The notes beneath the pieces were generated by a model. The model saw only the letters and a list, made by a program, of their open reading frames with translations. It had not been told where the DNA came from and searched no databases. A stretch of DNA of 64,000 nt from Prochlorococcus sp. AG-347-I21 (GTDB lineage Bacteria; Cyanobacteriota; Cyanobacteriia; PCC-6307; Cyanobiaceae), in NCBI GenBank assembly GCA_003279055.1, contig QCBP01000009.1, positions 1 to 64,000 on the forward strand. The letters are read 5' to 3'. Positions 40,910 through 50,240 of the stretch are shown piece by piece. A program made the translations under genes and the position numbers. The first letter of the stretch is position 1. Every line of letters begins with the position of its first letter.

Positions 40910-42481
40910 ATGAAAAAAAAAGTTGTTTTATCAATTCTTATAATTTTAATTTCTTTTTTACAGAATTCTTGCGGCTCAAAAAGAATATCTAAAAAAATCA
41001 TAGTAGCAAGTTCTGGGAAAATTGAATCTTTAGATCCAGCGAGAGCAAATACTCTTAAAGCAATTCAATTAATCAGTTCTCTAGGAGACACATTATATGA
41101 ATTAAATTCTGATGGTGAGTTAATCCCTCTATTGGCCTCGGGGATGCCAATTATTTCAAAGGATAGACTTCAAATAACTATCAATTTAAGAAAGAATGTT
41201 TTTTTTCACGATGGAACTGTATTTAACTCAAATGCTATAAAGTTTACCTTTGATAGATTCAAAAGAATTGGAACGATGAATTATATTTTAGGAAATAAGA
41301 TTAAATCTATAGATACGCCAAGTGAATATTCAGTCATAATAAATTTGAATAAACCAACAAGTTCTTTAAATGGTTTACTCACATCGGTAAATTTGACTCC
41401 AATATCTCCCACCTTTTATAAACAATATTCTGATAAGTTTCTAAATGAAAAATTCGTTGGTACTGGCAAGTATCTACTGACGAGTTTTTCTAATGAAGTG
41501 CAATCAATTGATCCATATTTGAATTATTGGGGTGAAAAGCCCTTAAATAAGGGTGTTAATTTTGTGGGATATTCAAATTCATCTTCTCTTTTTGGGGCTT
41601 TAAAAAGTAAACAAATTGACGTGCTATTATCAAATTCAATTGATGATAGTCAGAGAAAAAGTTTAAATAATTTAAGTAAAAATAAACAGTTTAATGAAGG
41701 TAATAGCCCTTTCACTGAATTAAGTTTTATAAGCCTTAAAACTAGTTCTTATCCCTTAAGTAATCTTAATTTAAGACTTGCTTTGGCAAAAAGCCTTAAT
41801 AGAAAATTGATTAGTGAGAAAGTAAGTTATGGATTAAGAAAGCCATCTAGATCAATTATTCCTCCTATATTAAAAAAAGATAATCAAGAGCTGTGGCCTA
41901 AATATAATTATTTAGAAGCGAGGAGGTTATTGCAAAAAGAAAATTATTGCAATGGAAATATTCTAAAAATACCCCTTACTTATAGATCTAATGTACCTGC
42001 TGACAAGCTTATTGCACTGACATGGCAAGAAGAAATTAAAAATTCTTTGAAAGATTGTATTGATATCGAACTTAATGGAGTTGAATCTACAACAGTTTAC
42101 AAGAATCTAAGTTTAGGAATTTATACAGCAGTTATTCTCGATTGGACTGGAGCTTATTCAGATCCAGAAGCATATCTCACCCCTCTTTTAAGTTGTAATG
42201 AAATAATTGATGGCATATGTAAAAAAGGAGAATCAGTGTACAGCGGTAGTTTTTGGGGATCCAATAAAGTGGAAAGTTTATTTCTTGAGAGTGAAAAAAT
42301 AAGTGGAATTAAAAGATTAGAAAAACTTGTTGAAATTGAAAAAATAGCAGCAAATTCAATCCCTTATATTCCTATTTGGATATCCTCTCAAAAAGCATGG
42401 TCTCAAAATAAAATATCAAAACCTATTTTTAATGGTGCAGGAATAATTTCATTGAGTGATCTAGAGTTAATTGATGAGTAG
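40910..42481 (+). CDS. ABC transporter substrate-binding protein, oligopeptide/nickel (SBP_bac_5) type
   Basis: 523 residues. An N-terminal hydrophobic leader ends in SFLQNSCGS, an imperfect lipobox, so it is probably a lipoprotein facing the periplasm. The mature protein is a cluster C periplasmic binding protein: GKIESLDPARANTLKAIQL, LYELNSDGELIPLLA, ITINLRKNVFFHDGT and FTFDRFK are standard. Typical ligands are di/oligopeptides, but related proteins bind nickel or opines; specificity is not readable. It overlaps the permease gene by 11 nt. Confidence 0.9.
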   Translation: MKKKVVLSILIILISFLQNSCGSKRISKKIIVASSGKIESLDPARANTLKAIQLISSLGDTLYELNSDGELIPLLASGMPIISKDRLQITINLRKNVFFHDGTVFNSNAIKFTFDRFKRIGTMNYILGNKIKSIDTPSEYSVIINLNKPTSSLNGLLTSVNLTPISPTFYKQYSDKFLNEKFVGTGKYLLTSFSNEVQSIDPYLNYWGEKPLNKGVNFVGYSNSSSLFGALKSKQIDVLLSNSIDDSQRKSLNNLSKNKQFNEGNSPFTELSFISLKTSSYPLSNLNLRLALAKSLNRKLISEKVSYGLRKPSRSIIPPILKKDNQELWPKYNYLEARRLLQKENYCNGNILKIPLTYRSNVPADKLIALTWQEEIKNSLKDCIDIELNGVESTTVYKNLSLGIYTAVILDWTGAYSDPEAYLTPLLSCNEIIDGICKKGESVYSGSFWGSNKVESLFLESEKISGIKRLEKLVEIEKIAANSIPYIPIWISSQKAWSQNKISKPIFNGAGIISLSDLELIDE

Positions 42482-43496
42482 AAATTTAAATAAACTACTA
42501 AATTATTACTTACTAAAAATTTCATTAATACCGATAATGCTATGGATAATTTCTTCATTAGTATTTATTTTATTGAGAGTTGCCCCAGGCGATCCTGTCG
42601 ATGCCATACTTGGATCTGGTGCAGATGAGGTTTCAAGGGAATTTCTAAGAAATAAATTGGGGCTAAATGAACCTTTGATTAGTCAATATTTTTCATATAT
42701 TAAAAATATATTACACTTAGATTTTGGCCAATCTCTTAGTACCCAGGAGCCAGTCCTAAATATTATTATTAAGTCATTGCCTGCGAGTCTTGAGCTTGGC
42801 TTCTTTTCAATATTAAGTGCCACAATAATAGGCTTCCCATTGGGATTAATTGGCTTAAGAAATAGAGGTAAAAAGACTGATTATATTACGAGAATATTAG
42901 GAATTGCTACTTATGCTATCCCTCCTTTTTGGGGTGCAATGTTAGCGCAATTATTATTTTCTGTATTCTTTAATATTTTCCCAATTGGAGGTAGATTTCC
43001 AATATTTCAGCAACAACCTCAAATTACAGGTTTTCTAGTTTTAGATAGTATTCTTTCAAATAATATTATTGCTTTGAAAGATAGTCTTTATCATCTCGCA
43101 CTTCCTTCAATTACCCTTGGCTTTTTATTAAGTGGTATATTCAGCCGCTCATTAAGAGTAAATTTGGATAAGACTTTTAAAAGTGATTATGTAAATGCTG
43201 CTATATGTAGAGGAATATCAAGGAAAAAAATATTTATAAACCATGCATTGCCTAACGCTCTATTGCCAATAGTCACTATTTCTGGCTTGACTATTGCTTC
43301 ATTAGCTGGAGGTGCTTTATTGTTCGAGGTAACTTTTTCATGGCCAGGTATAGCTTTAAGATTACATGAAGCTATTTCTCAAAGAGACTATACCTTGGTT
43401 CAAGGAATTGTAATTTTTACCTCTATGCTCATAGTTTCTTTAAATCTCTTCGTGGATATTTTAATAGCATATTTAGATCCACGAATAGAATACTAA
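42471..43496 (+). CDS. ABC transporter permease, DppB/OppB type
   Basis: 341 residues. Six predicted membrane helices. The N-terminal segment FILLRVAPGDPVDAILG is the hallmark of DppB/OppB permeases, and the EAA loop is in VNAAICRGISRKKIFINHALPNALLPIV, where the cytosolic helix contacts the ATPase (given by its key residues). It overlaps the binding-protein gene by 11 nt, so the two are coupled. The second permease (DppC type) and the ATPases that normally follow are not in this window; the next gene is on the opposite strand. Confidence 0.92.
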   Translation: MMSRNLNKLLNYYLLKISLIPIMLWIISSLVFILLRVAPGDPVDAILGSGADEVSREFLRNKLGLNEPLISQYFSYIKNILHLDFGQSLSTQEPVLNIIIKSLPASLELGFFSILSATIIGFPLGLIGLRNRGKKTDYITRILGIATYAIPPFWGAMLAQLLFSVFFNIFPIGGRFPIFQQQPQITGFLVLDSILSNNIIALKDSLYHLALPSITLGFLLSGIFSRSLRVNLDKTFKSDYVNAAICRGISRKKIFINHALPNALLPIVTISGLTIASLAGGALLFEVTFSWPGIALRLHEAISQRDYTLVQGIVIFTSMLIVSLNLFVDILIAYLDPRIEY

Positions 43497-45043
43497 TTTT
43501 CGGAAATTTCTTTTATTGTTTCAAGATCTAAAAGATGGAAATCAAGTCCCAAATCTCTTTGATTTTTAACTACTATAGGGATCTTTTGGTCTTTAATATT
43601 TTTTAAAAATTCAATTATAAATTTTGTAGATAAATCTTGTACCAATATTGGCTCTGAACCAATAAAAGTTTCACTTATTTTGAATACGTCATTATTTTCT
43701 TCATAGCTTTTATTAATTCTTATTGGAGAGAAATGACTTGCCCCTTCAATGATTAAAAATCTATTTGATGGATTATTTAAAGCAGAAAAAACTCTAAATT
43801 GTTCATTCATTAATGGCGTAATAAGGTCATAAGTACCACCTATTAGAAGAGTTGGTGTTTTAATGCCTGTACTATTTTCTTTTGGCCATACTAAACTGCC
43901 AAACGAATTAAAACCTATAATAGCACTCGCCTTATTAGAGTTATTTTTCTTAGGAAATGGTATTTCGCTCAACTGACATTGAAGTAATTTAGATAAATTT
44001 GTTACCGCAAAGTCTTTTAATGCTGAATCACATTTGCTATCTAGTTGATCAGTAGGTTTATTTCCTTCATATAAAAGTGCTATTAAAGCACCAAGTGAAT
44101 GCCCCATTAAAATATAAGAATCATTAGGTAAACCAAATTCTCCATTTTCATGAGCTTTTAATACAGCATCTAAATCTTTAATTCTATATAAGAAAAAGTC
44201 TGCACTTCCTGGTAATGTTTTCTTGCCTTCGAGTACTTCTATAAGTGACTCCAAATTACTTCCTATATGATCTATGAATAATATTGGCCAACCTCTTTTA
44301 GCCAATTCGTTGCCTATCCATTTGAAATTACTAATTTCGCCTCCAAGTCCTGGCATGAAAATTATCAGTTCTCTATCTTCATTTGTTTTTTTGCTTTTCC
44401 ATATTTCAATTTCAAAAGGTTTCACTCGGTGAGGAGCATAAATTTTTTTATCAATTTTTATAAGATCTTGAGTTAATTTTTTTTCAGTATTTTTGAAGGA
44501 ATTTTGGGTCGTTATTTCAAGTTTATTTAATTTGGATAAAAGTTCTTGTTGCATTGATAATTCATTTTTCCAAGATGAAATTATTAAAATTAAATTATCA
44601 ATATCAAGTGAAATTTCTTCTGATGGTAATGCCTTTATGATTTCTAAAGTTGAAACTTCTTTTTTTTGATCTAATAAATTTTCTATAGTGTTATAAATTT
44701 CTGTTCCATTATTGTCATTTGGAACTTTAATGCTTTTGCTTAATTCTGTAAGAATTTTACGCCCTATCCAACTTCTTAATATTTCTCTATTTAATCCCTC
44801 TTCCTTGAAAACTGGAAATTCTAAAAATTTTGATAATTCAAAAAATCTTATTAATCCATTTTTTTTTAACCAATCTATTAATTCTGTTGAATCATCTTTG
44901 TATTTTTCTAATTTTGATAATTGTTCTATAGTAAGGGGGATTTCCATCTCTTCAAATTTAATATTTATCTTTTCAGCAGCCTTTAAACCATTATTTAAAA
45001 ATAAACCATAAAAACCAAAAAAAATTATAAAAATGTATTTCAC
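43493..45043 (-). CDS. Secreted DUF1400-type alpha/beta hydrolase
   Basis: 516 residues. Signal peptide at about residues 1-22. The next roughly 150 residues resemble the DUF1400 helical domain found in front of cyanobacterial hydrolases (IPLTIEQLSKLEKYKDDS). An alpha/beta-hydrolase domain follows: FMPGLGGEISNFKWIGNEL, the nucleophile elbow LMGHSLGALIALLYEG, an acid near GTYDLITPLMNEQF, and His in IEGASHFSPIR. Probably a periplasmic lipase or esterase. Start GTG at 45043, two bases from the GTG of the divergent MFS gene. Its stop overlaps the permease stop by 4 nt (CTAA). Confidence 0.82.
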   Translation of the reverse strand: MKYIFIIFFGFYGLFLNNGLKAAEKINIKFEEMEIPLTIEQLSKLEKYKDDSTELIDWLKKNGLIRFFELSKFLEFPVFKEEGLNREILRSWIGRKILTELSKSIKVPNDNNGTEIYNTIENLLDQKKEVSTLEIIKALPSEEISLDIDNLILIISSWKNELSMQQELLSKLNKLEITTQNSFKNTEKKLTQDLIKIDKKIYAPHRVKPFEIEIWKSKKTNEDRELIIFMPGLGGEISNFKWIGNELAKRGWPILFIDHIGSNLESLIEVLEGKKTLPGSADFFLYRIKDLDAVLKAHENGEFGLPNDSYILMGHSLGALIALLYEGNKPTDQLDSKCDSALKDFAVTNLSKLLQCQLSEIPFPKKNNSNKASAIIGFNSFGSLVWPKENSTGIKTPTLLIGGTYDLITPLMNEQFRVFSALNNPSNRFLIIEGASHFSPIRINKSYEENNDVFKISETFIGSEPILVQDLSTKFIIEFLKNIKDQKIPIVVKNQRDLGLDFHLLDLETIKEISEN

Positions 45044-45045
45044 TT

Positions 45046-46275
45046 GTGATTAGTCCAAATAGTTTACAAATTAGCAAAAATTGGTGGATTCAATTTCCAT
45101 ATCATTTAAGGTTAATAACCAAGATAAGATTTTACGCTGCATTTGGAGCAGGAGGTGTTATTTATTTAACATCACTTATTTTTAATAACATAGGATTATC
45201 GGCAACAGATATTGGCTTAGGGTTTACCATTTCAGCAATAATTGGAACCGTAACAAGACTCTTTACAGGTAATTATCTTAATAAAACAGGAAAAATTCAA
45301 TTTCCAATAGTTACTTCTTCAATACTGAGTATTGCCGCTAGCTTATGCCTCATTCTTTCAAGAGATACTTTTTTATACTTAATTGGACAATCATTTGTTG
45401 GGGCTGCTGCAGGAATATATTGGCCTGCTGCCGAGCTTGGGGTGCCCTATTTTTGCCATCCTATCGAAACACGAAAAGCTTATGCTCTTGTTAGAAGTTC
45501 GGAGGCTTTAGGAATATTTCTAGGGGTATTCTTAGGGGGTTATATGACGAATTTTTTGTATTCAAAATCAGTTTTTTTTAATGATATATTTTGCATGTTA
45601 GTTATCACATATTTAATATCTAGAAATAGTTCTTCTATTAAAAAAAAACTAGAAAATTTCCAAAAAAAATTTGTAGATCCAATTAATCAGCGTCAATTGA
45701 AATGGAATAATAATTCAATAATAATAATATTATCTATTTTATTGATAACTACCTCTTTAGCTTTGATTCAAGTAACTTTGCCTCTGGATCTTGTTAAAGG
45801 TGGAGTATATCGCAATGCATTAAGCCAAGAAATTATTAGTCTTATAATTTCTATTCAGTTAATTTTATTGTTGTTTTTACAATGGCCTATAGGTTCTTGG
45901 ATTTCTAAGAAAGAAAGACTATTTGGCTTGAAATTTAGTTTAATAAATTTCTCTTTCGCTTCATTTTTATTATTTATTTCTAGTTATTTAAATATCCCCG
46001 CTTTTTATTTAATTTCTTTTTCATTAATTTTAGTAAGTTTAGGGACTGCTTCATTTCTTCCAACATCAACAGATATCGTTTTCAGAATAGCTCCTTCAAA
46101 TAAAAAAGGTTTTGCACTTGCTCTACTATCACAATGTTTCGCTATGGGGTATTTTTTTGGACCATTTATTTCAGGACGCATATTAGATCTATTTGGTTAT
46201 GCTTCAATAATCTGGCTTTCAATTTCATGTTGTTGCTTTATTGTATTTGTAATTCTATTTAAGAGATTATTTTAA
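45046..46275 (+). CDS. Major facilitator superfamily transporter
   Basis: 409 residues with about 12 predicted membrane helices and the MFS pattern (GLGFTISAIIGTVTRLFTG between helices 2 and 3; GAAAGIYWPAAELG in helix 4). The substrate is unknown; drug or sugar exporters have similar patterns. Start GTG at 45046. No ATG or TTG occurs downstream until well inside helix 1, and a stop lies at 45028, so this start is forced. Its ribosome-binding site and promoter must overlap the divergent hydrolase gene. Convergent 4-nt stop overlap (TTAA) with the DUF2834 gene. Confidence 0.88.
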   Translation: MISPNSLQISKNWWIQFPYHLRLITKIRFYAAFGAGGVIYLTSLIFNNIGLSATDIGLGFTISAIIGTVTRLFTGNYLNKTGKIQFPIVTSSILSIAASLCLILSRDTFLYLIGQSFVGAAAGIYWPAAELGVPYFCHPIETRKAYALVRSSEALGIFLGVFLGGYMTNFLYSKSVFFNDIFCMLVITYLISRNSSSIKKKLENFQKKFVDPINQRQLKWNNNSIIIILSILLITTSLALIQVTLPLDLVKGGVYRNALSQEIISLIISIQLILLLFLQWPIGSWISKKERLFGLKFSLINFSFASFLLFISSYLNIPAFYLISFSLILVSLGTASFLPTSTDIVFRIAPSNKKGFALALLSQCFAMGYFFGPFISGRILDLFGYASIIWLSISCCCFIVFVILFKRLF

Positions 46276-46643
46276 TTAATCTTTTCTAATTCAATAATTC
46301 TTCTCTCTCTTAGAAATAAGAAAAAAGGTGCAGAGAATGCGAAGGCTATAAGAAAAGTTCCAGTGTATACAACCCACATATTCTTTATGTTTAGTTTTTT
46401 TGATTCATTTACTATCCATATAAAAATAGCGCTTGCACCTATTAATAAGTCTCTAGAAATTGACTGCGCTGCAGGGTTCGCATTCGCTAAAGAAATGAAG
46501 TTATTTATATCAAAGCTGTTTCCATATTCCCTAGCAAATTGGAAATTTGCCATCATTGGCAGGACAGCACCCAAAATTGATAGAAAAAGGTAAAGATAAG
46601 ATAGTATCTGTTTATTATCTTTTAAAATGTTAAATGAATTCAC
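46272..46643 (-). CDS. DUF2834 membrane protein
   Basis: 123 residues. Three predicted membrane segments, matching the small DUF2834 family in the layout: helix 1 with ILGAVLPMMANFQFAREYG, a soluble loop with ISLANANPAAQSISRDLL, helix 2 with IGASAIFIWIVNESKKL, and helix 3 with TFLIAFAFSAPFFLFLRER. Function unknown. Start GTG at 46643, 41 nt from the divergent PfkB kinase. Confidence 0.78.
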   Translation of the reverse strand: MNSFNILKDNKQILSYLYLFLSILGAVLPMMANFQFAREYGNSFDINNFISLANANPAAQSISRDLLIGASAIFIWIVNESKKLNIKNMWVVYTGTFLIAFAFSAPFFLFLRERRIIELEKIN

Positions 46644-46684
46644 TTGCCAAAAATATTTCTTTTAATAATAGTATTTAAAAGCTT

Positions 46685-47554
46685 ATGGTTGTTGAAAAGA
46701 ATAAAAAAGTTGAAGACTATAAATTTAAAAAAGGAAATTTAAATTTTGCTGTTGTTGGTCATGTTGAGTGGATAAATTTCTTAAAGGTAGATCAATTACC
46801 AAAACACGGAGTTATTTCTCATTCTACAAATTCCCTTGAGTATCCAGCTGGTGGTGGCTCAATTATTTCTAAAATACTTTCTGATTTAACTTTAAATCAA
46901 ATTCATTTTTTTACGTCATTAGGTAATGATGATTATGGAGATAAATGTTTCAATATTCTCTCAAATATGGGAATTAAGTTACATGTAGCTTGGCGCGATA
47001 AACCAACTAGAAGAGGATTTAGCTTAATTGACTCTCAAGGTGAAAGAGCAATTACAGTAATTGGAGAAAGGTTAGCTCCAAATTGTAAAGACAATTTAGA
47101 CTGGAGCATTTTAAAAAAAATGGACGGAATTTTTATTACAGCATCTGATTCAGAGGTTTTTAAAATGGCTAGATCAGCTTCAGTACTTTGCACAACTCCA
47201 AGAGTGGGGTTGAATACAATTAATAAATCAAATGTGCTTCTGGATGGATTAATAGGCAGTAATCTTGATCCTGGTGAAGTTTTTTCTTTTTCTGAATTAT
47301 CGTTAAAACCAAAATATACTATTAAAACGGAGGGAGAGAAGGGAGGCATAATATTTCCTGGGGGAAGATATAAAGCTCTTAAAAACAAAAAATTAAAGGT
47401 TGATTCTTATGGATGTGGCGATTCTTTTGCCGCTGGTATTCTTTATGGAATGGCATCTAAATGGGATATAGATAAAAGTTTAAATCTTGCTAAAGTAATG
47501 GGAAGAGACGCGAGTGAGTTTTTCGGCCCATATGCAAATAATGATGACAAATAA
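46685..47554 (+). CDS. PfkB-family carbohydrate kinase
   Basis: 289 residues of the ribokinase/PfkB fold. The N-terminal AVVGHVEWINFL and YPAGGGSIISKIL are the sugar-binding strands. DSYGCGDSFAAGILYGMA is the PfkB signature 2 with the catalytic Asp and the anion hole, and IKTEGEKGGIIFPGG is the ATP lid. The phosphoryl acceptor is probably a sugar or nucleoside; it cannot be chosen from sequence. No membrane segment. ATG start. Two small unidentified genes follow on the same strand. Confidence 0.88.
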   Translation: MVVEKNKKVEDYKFKKGNLNFAVVGHVEWINFLKVDQLPKHGVISHSTNSLEYPAGGGSIISKILSDLTLNQIHFFTSLGNDDYGDKCFNILSNMGIKLHVAWRDKPTRRGFSLIDSQGERAITVIGERLAPNCKDNLDWSILKKMDGIFITASDSEVFKMARSASVLCTTPRVGLNTINKSNVLLDGLIGSNLDPGEVFSFSELSLKPKYTIKTEGEKGGIIFPGGRYKALKNKKLKVDSYGCGDSFAAGILYGMASKWDIDKSLNLAKVMGRDASEFFGPYANNDDK

Positions 47555-47570
47555 TTGAATTAATAATTTC

Positions 47571-47762
47571 ATGAGCAATTTAGAAAATAAAAATAAAAAC
47601 GTTCTTGTAGAAAACCTTATTGTTCTCTTCTTATTTACTGTCTTTTTGGTTTTTAAATCTTTGAAAACCTTATCAAAAATTTTTACTTATGGAATCTTAA
47701 AAAAAGAAATATTAACTACCAAAAGTAACTTAGGCGTTGATATAAAGATAAAAATTAAATAG
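47571..47762 (+). CDS. Hypothetical small membrane protein
   Basis: 63 codons, ATG at 47571, 16 nt after the PfkB gene. One hydrophobic segment at about residues 13-33 (ENLIVLFLFTVFLVF) followed by a Lys-rich tail. Not recognised. Its tight packing between two same-strand genes (3-nt gap to the next) supports it being real. Likely a single-span membrane protein. Confidence 0.55.
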   Translation: MSNLENKNKNVLVENLIVLFLFTVFLVFKSLKTLSKIFTYGILKKEILTTKSNLGVDIKIKIK

Positions 47763-47765
47763 ATA

Positions 47766-48119
47766 ATGAATATATTTGTAGTTTTTCTGATTTTAGGAGT
47801 TATTTTTTTGGTCTACAAAAAAATTAAATCTAAAAAACCAAAGAACTCAAAATTAGACAAATTTAAAAATAAACTGAAGAGCACTCAAACAAATATTGAA
47901 AGAATATATTTAAGGGAGGAAGAAAAAACCTTCTCAAATCCCAATATTAATATTTATATTGGAATTTACGATAATGAAGAAAATATAAATAGAAAATCCA
48001 ATATACACAGAGCAAGACTTTCAAAATTTAAGAAATCCAAATTAAATGGCGAAATGATATTTCAAGACGATGAACAAAGGATTTATAAATTTAATAATGG
48101 TAAGAAAGTTTACTTATAA
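47766..48119 (+). CDS. Hypothetical membrane-anchored basic protein
   Basis: 117 codons, ATG at 47766. One N-terminal membrane span (residues 2-18) is followed by a strongly basic, polar domain (KKIKSKKPKNSKLDKFK) and a C-terminal part with a plausible beta pair (NGEMIFQDDEQRIYKF). Not recognised. It follows the 63-aa gene by 3 nt, so PfkB and the two small genes look like one operon. It ends 9 nt from the convergent pentapeptide-repeat gene. Confidence 0.55.
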   Translation: MNIFVVFLILGVIFLVYKKIKSKKPKNSKLDKFKNKLKSTQTNIERIYLREEEKTFSNPNINIYIGIYDNEENINRKSNIHRARLSKFKKSKLNGEMIFQDDEQRIYKFNNGKKVYL

Positions 48120-48128
48120 TTTTTATTG

Positions 48129-48653
48129 CTAACTACACTCAAGACTTTCTCTTGTTGAAACTCCCGTAGTTGGATTGATTCCATCCGCAATTTCACAAAG
48201 ATTTCTTTGGTCTTCGCTGTCAAGAATAGCGTAAGAAAAATCTGCTCCTTCTATTTGAGCTCCTGCAAAACTACTGCCTGATGCGATCATATTTATTAAA
48301 ACAGCATTTCTAAGATCTGTTTTTTGGAAATTAACTCGATCAGAAAGAGTATCGGTCAAGTCGATTCCATTTAAATTAGAACCTTTTAAATCCGATAGGG
48401 TTAATGTAGTTCCATGTAAATCAACATCACTAAAATCTGCGTCTCTCGCAACAGCTCCAGCTATAGAAGACAAATGAAGATCCTCTCCATGGAAATCAAA
48501 TCCTGTAATATTAGCTCTAACATAACTTGGAACTTCATCTCCCTCGCCCTTAACAGCTACATTAGCCCCAGCAAAAACTGGAGAGGATAAAACTAAGAAA
48601 GAAAAAGTTATACATAAAAAATATTTTAAAAAACTAAAAAATTTCATACCCAA
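48129..48653 (-). CDS. Lumenal pentapeptide-repeat protein
   Basis: 174 residues. Signal peptide at about residues 1-28 ending near PVFAGA. The mature part has consecutive A(D/N)L/F-x-x pentapeptide repeats ([49 protein letters not shown]), predicting a right-handed quadrilateral beta helix of about 80 residues. A C-terminal tail with two Cys (NLCEIADG and LECS at the end) could form a disulfide. This plan matches thylakoid-lumen pentapeptide proteins of plants and cyanobacteria, whose function is not established. Confidence 0.85.
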   Translation of the reverse strand: MGMKFFSFLKYFLCITFSFLVLSSPVFAGANVAVKGEGDEVPSYVRANITGFDFHGEDLHLSSIAGAVARDADFSDVDLHGTTLTLSDLKGSNLNGIDLTDTLSDRVNFQKTDLRNAVLINMIASGSSFAGAQIEGADFSYAILDSEDQRNLCEIADGINPTTGVSTRESLECS

Positions 48654-48731
48654 AAAAATCCAATATTTTTATTTTATAACAATTAGATAATTTTTTAAAT
48701 TGATGTGTAAATTTGGAACTCCTTTTTAAGA

Positions 48732-49244
48732 TTATTTAACACTGAAAATTTTAAATCTAGGTTCTAGATTTGTTATGCAATCAAGAAGTTTTTTGTTATC
48801 TTTGCTATTTATGACCTTGAATTCAGATTCAACTGTGCCATCTTTATCTCTTATGGCTTGATTTAAAACTATAGAACCGTTTTCGTCAGATACAGATCTA
48901 TGAAAAGTTCCTCTAGGTATCCTTAAAATATATCCACAAGATTCTAATCTAACTTTATAAAAAGGATAATCCCACCCAAAATTAACAAGAAAAAATGTTC
49001 TACCCCCAGAGATAGCCAATAGATTATCTTCTTGATTGTGATGTATGTAAAATTGCCAATTATTAAATTGCTCTGCATTTGGCGGACTAACTGCAGGACC
49101 ACTATGAATAACTAGATCTCTGAAATTTGATTCATTGATACTAATATCAAAAAATCTGACATCTTTTGTATCACGAAATTTTTCATAGCTTATCAATTCA
49201 AACATTTTTGATTTGATAACTGGAATTTCTAAACTTGAGTTCAA
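48732..49244 (-). CDS. Cupin-like hypothetical protein
   Basis: 170 residues, no signal peptide. The order of strands with WQFYIHHNQEDNLLAISGGR, then a turn and LRIPRGTFHRSVSDENG, resembles the two cupin motifs, with His residues (HH and FH) that could bind a metal. I cannot place it in a named family. It stands alone between the pentapeptide-repeat and transglutaminase genes, with a 126-nt gap upstream. Confidence 0.55.
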   Translation of the reverse strand: MNSSLEIPVIKSKMFELISYEKFRDTKDVRFFDISINESNFRDLVIHSGPAVSPPNAEQFNNWQFYIHHNQEDNLLAISGGRTFFLVNFGWDYPFYKVRLESCGYILRIPRGTFHRSVSDENGSIVLNQAIRDKDGTVESEFKVINSKDNKKLLDCITNLEPRFKIFSVK

Positions 49245-49370
49245 TTTTCTTCAAAGGTTACACAAATGAAAACAGATATATTTCTCTAAGAACGTATCAA
49301 TTAACACTAAAAAAGAAACACATTTTTATTTATTATTTTCGCTTGTTTTAAAAGATAAAAAATTTAGTTT

Positions 49371-50228
49371 TTATTTAATTTTAAGAGGTTTGATTTCCCA
49401 GGATAAAGTATTTTCTAGATTATTTTTTCCTATGAAGTTACCTGTAATTACAGAGGTTAAATTAGATTTGGAAGAGGATACCAATGTTAAATATCTTTCG
49501 TCTATTAATCCTTTCCCGCTTGGATCAAAACCTCTCCAACCAGCCCCCGGAATATATAACTCAGCCCAAGCATGTAAATCTAACTCAGTAGGTAATGGAT
49601 CTTCAAAATGATAACCACTTACAAACCTACTTGGGATTCCAATAGACCTACAAGCTTCAACCATTAGCATTGCTAAATCTCTGCATGAACCAATACGTTC
49701 TCTAAGTGTTCTGCTAGCCGGCCATGCTGGACCTGTATGTCTTTTGGTATATTTAACCCGATCTTGAATAATCTCTATCAACTGGTAGGTAAATGATAAT
49801 GCATTATTAATGCTTCCTGCTAAAGCTTCTTGGGCAAGTTCTACGGCAGAGGGATCATGCTGTCCATTGGGCATCCACCCCTCTAATGCTCCCTGTAAAT
49901 CTCTATTAATAATGCTTCTACAAAAAGGTAATGTTAAATCTCTATTTTTAACCCCTTCAATAATGTTTGGATGTTTAATTGTTTCAACTTCGCTAATTGA
50001 TTCAATAATTAAATTATCTGTTAATCCATTGAATCTGATTCTATTAATCTCTTCTCCGCTTGCGGCAAGTAATGGATAGATAATGTCTGGTTCTGGGGTT
50101 ATTTTTAGTTCAAAATTCTTTAGCTTTTGGAATCCATTTGACCTTGGCTTTATACATAATCTATGCTCCCCTAATTGAACAGGTTCTTCATATTTATATT
50201 CAAGCTTGTGAATGTATTTAATTCTCAT
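49371..50228 (-). CDS. Transglutaminase-like cysteine peptidase family protein
   Basis: 285 residues. The N-terminal bacterial transglutaminase-like beta domain starts IKYIHKLEYKYEEPVQLGEH. The C-terminal core has the triad Cys182 (RIGSCRDLAMLMVEACR), His219 (LDLHAWAELYIPGAG) and Asp235 (GFDPSGKG). Enzymes of this type hydrolyse or form isopeptide/amide bonds. It is the last gene of a minus-strand trio with the alpha-E and circularly permuted ATP-grasp genes, a conserved bacterial neighbourhood suggested to make and process a peptide-like product. Product unknown. Confidence 0.9.
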   Translation of the reverse strand: MRIKYIHKLEYKYEEPVQLGEHRLCIKPRSNGFQKLKNFELKITPEPDIIYPLLAASGEEINRIRFNGLTDNLIIESISEVETIKHPNIIEGVKNRDLTLPFCRSIINRDLQGALEGWMPNGQHDPSAVELAQEALAGSINNALSFTYQLIEIIQDRVKYTKRHTGPAWPASRTLRERIGSCRDLAMLMVEACRSIGIPSRFVSGYHFEDPLPTELDLHAWAELYIPGAGWRGFDPSGKGLIDERYLTLVSSSKSNLTSVITGNFIGKNNLENTLSWEIKPLKIK

Positions 50229-50240
50229 TGAATAAACTTT

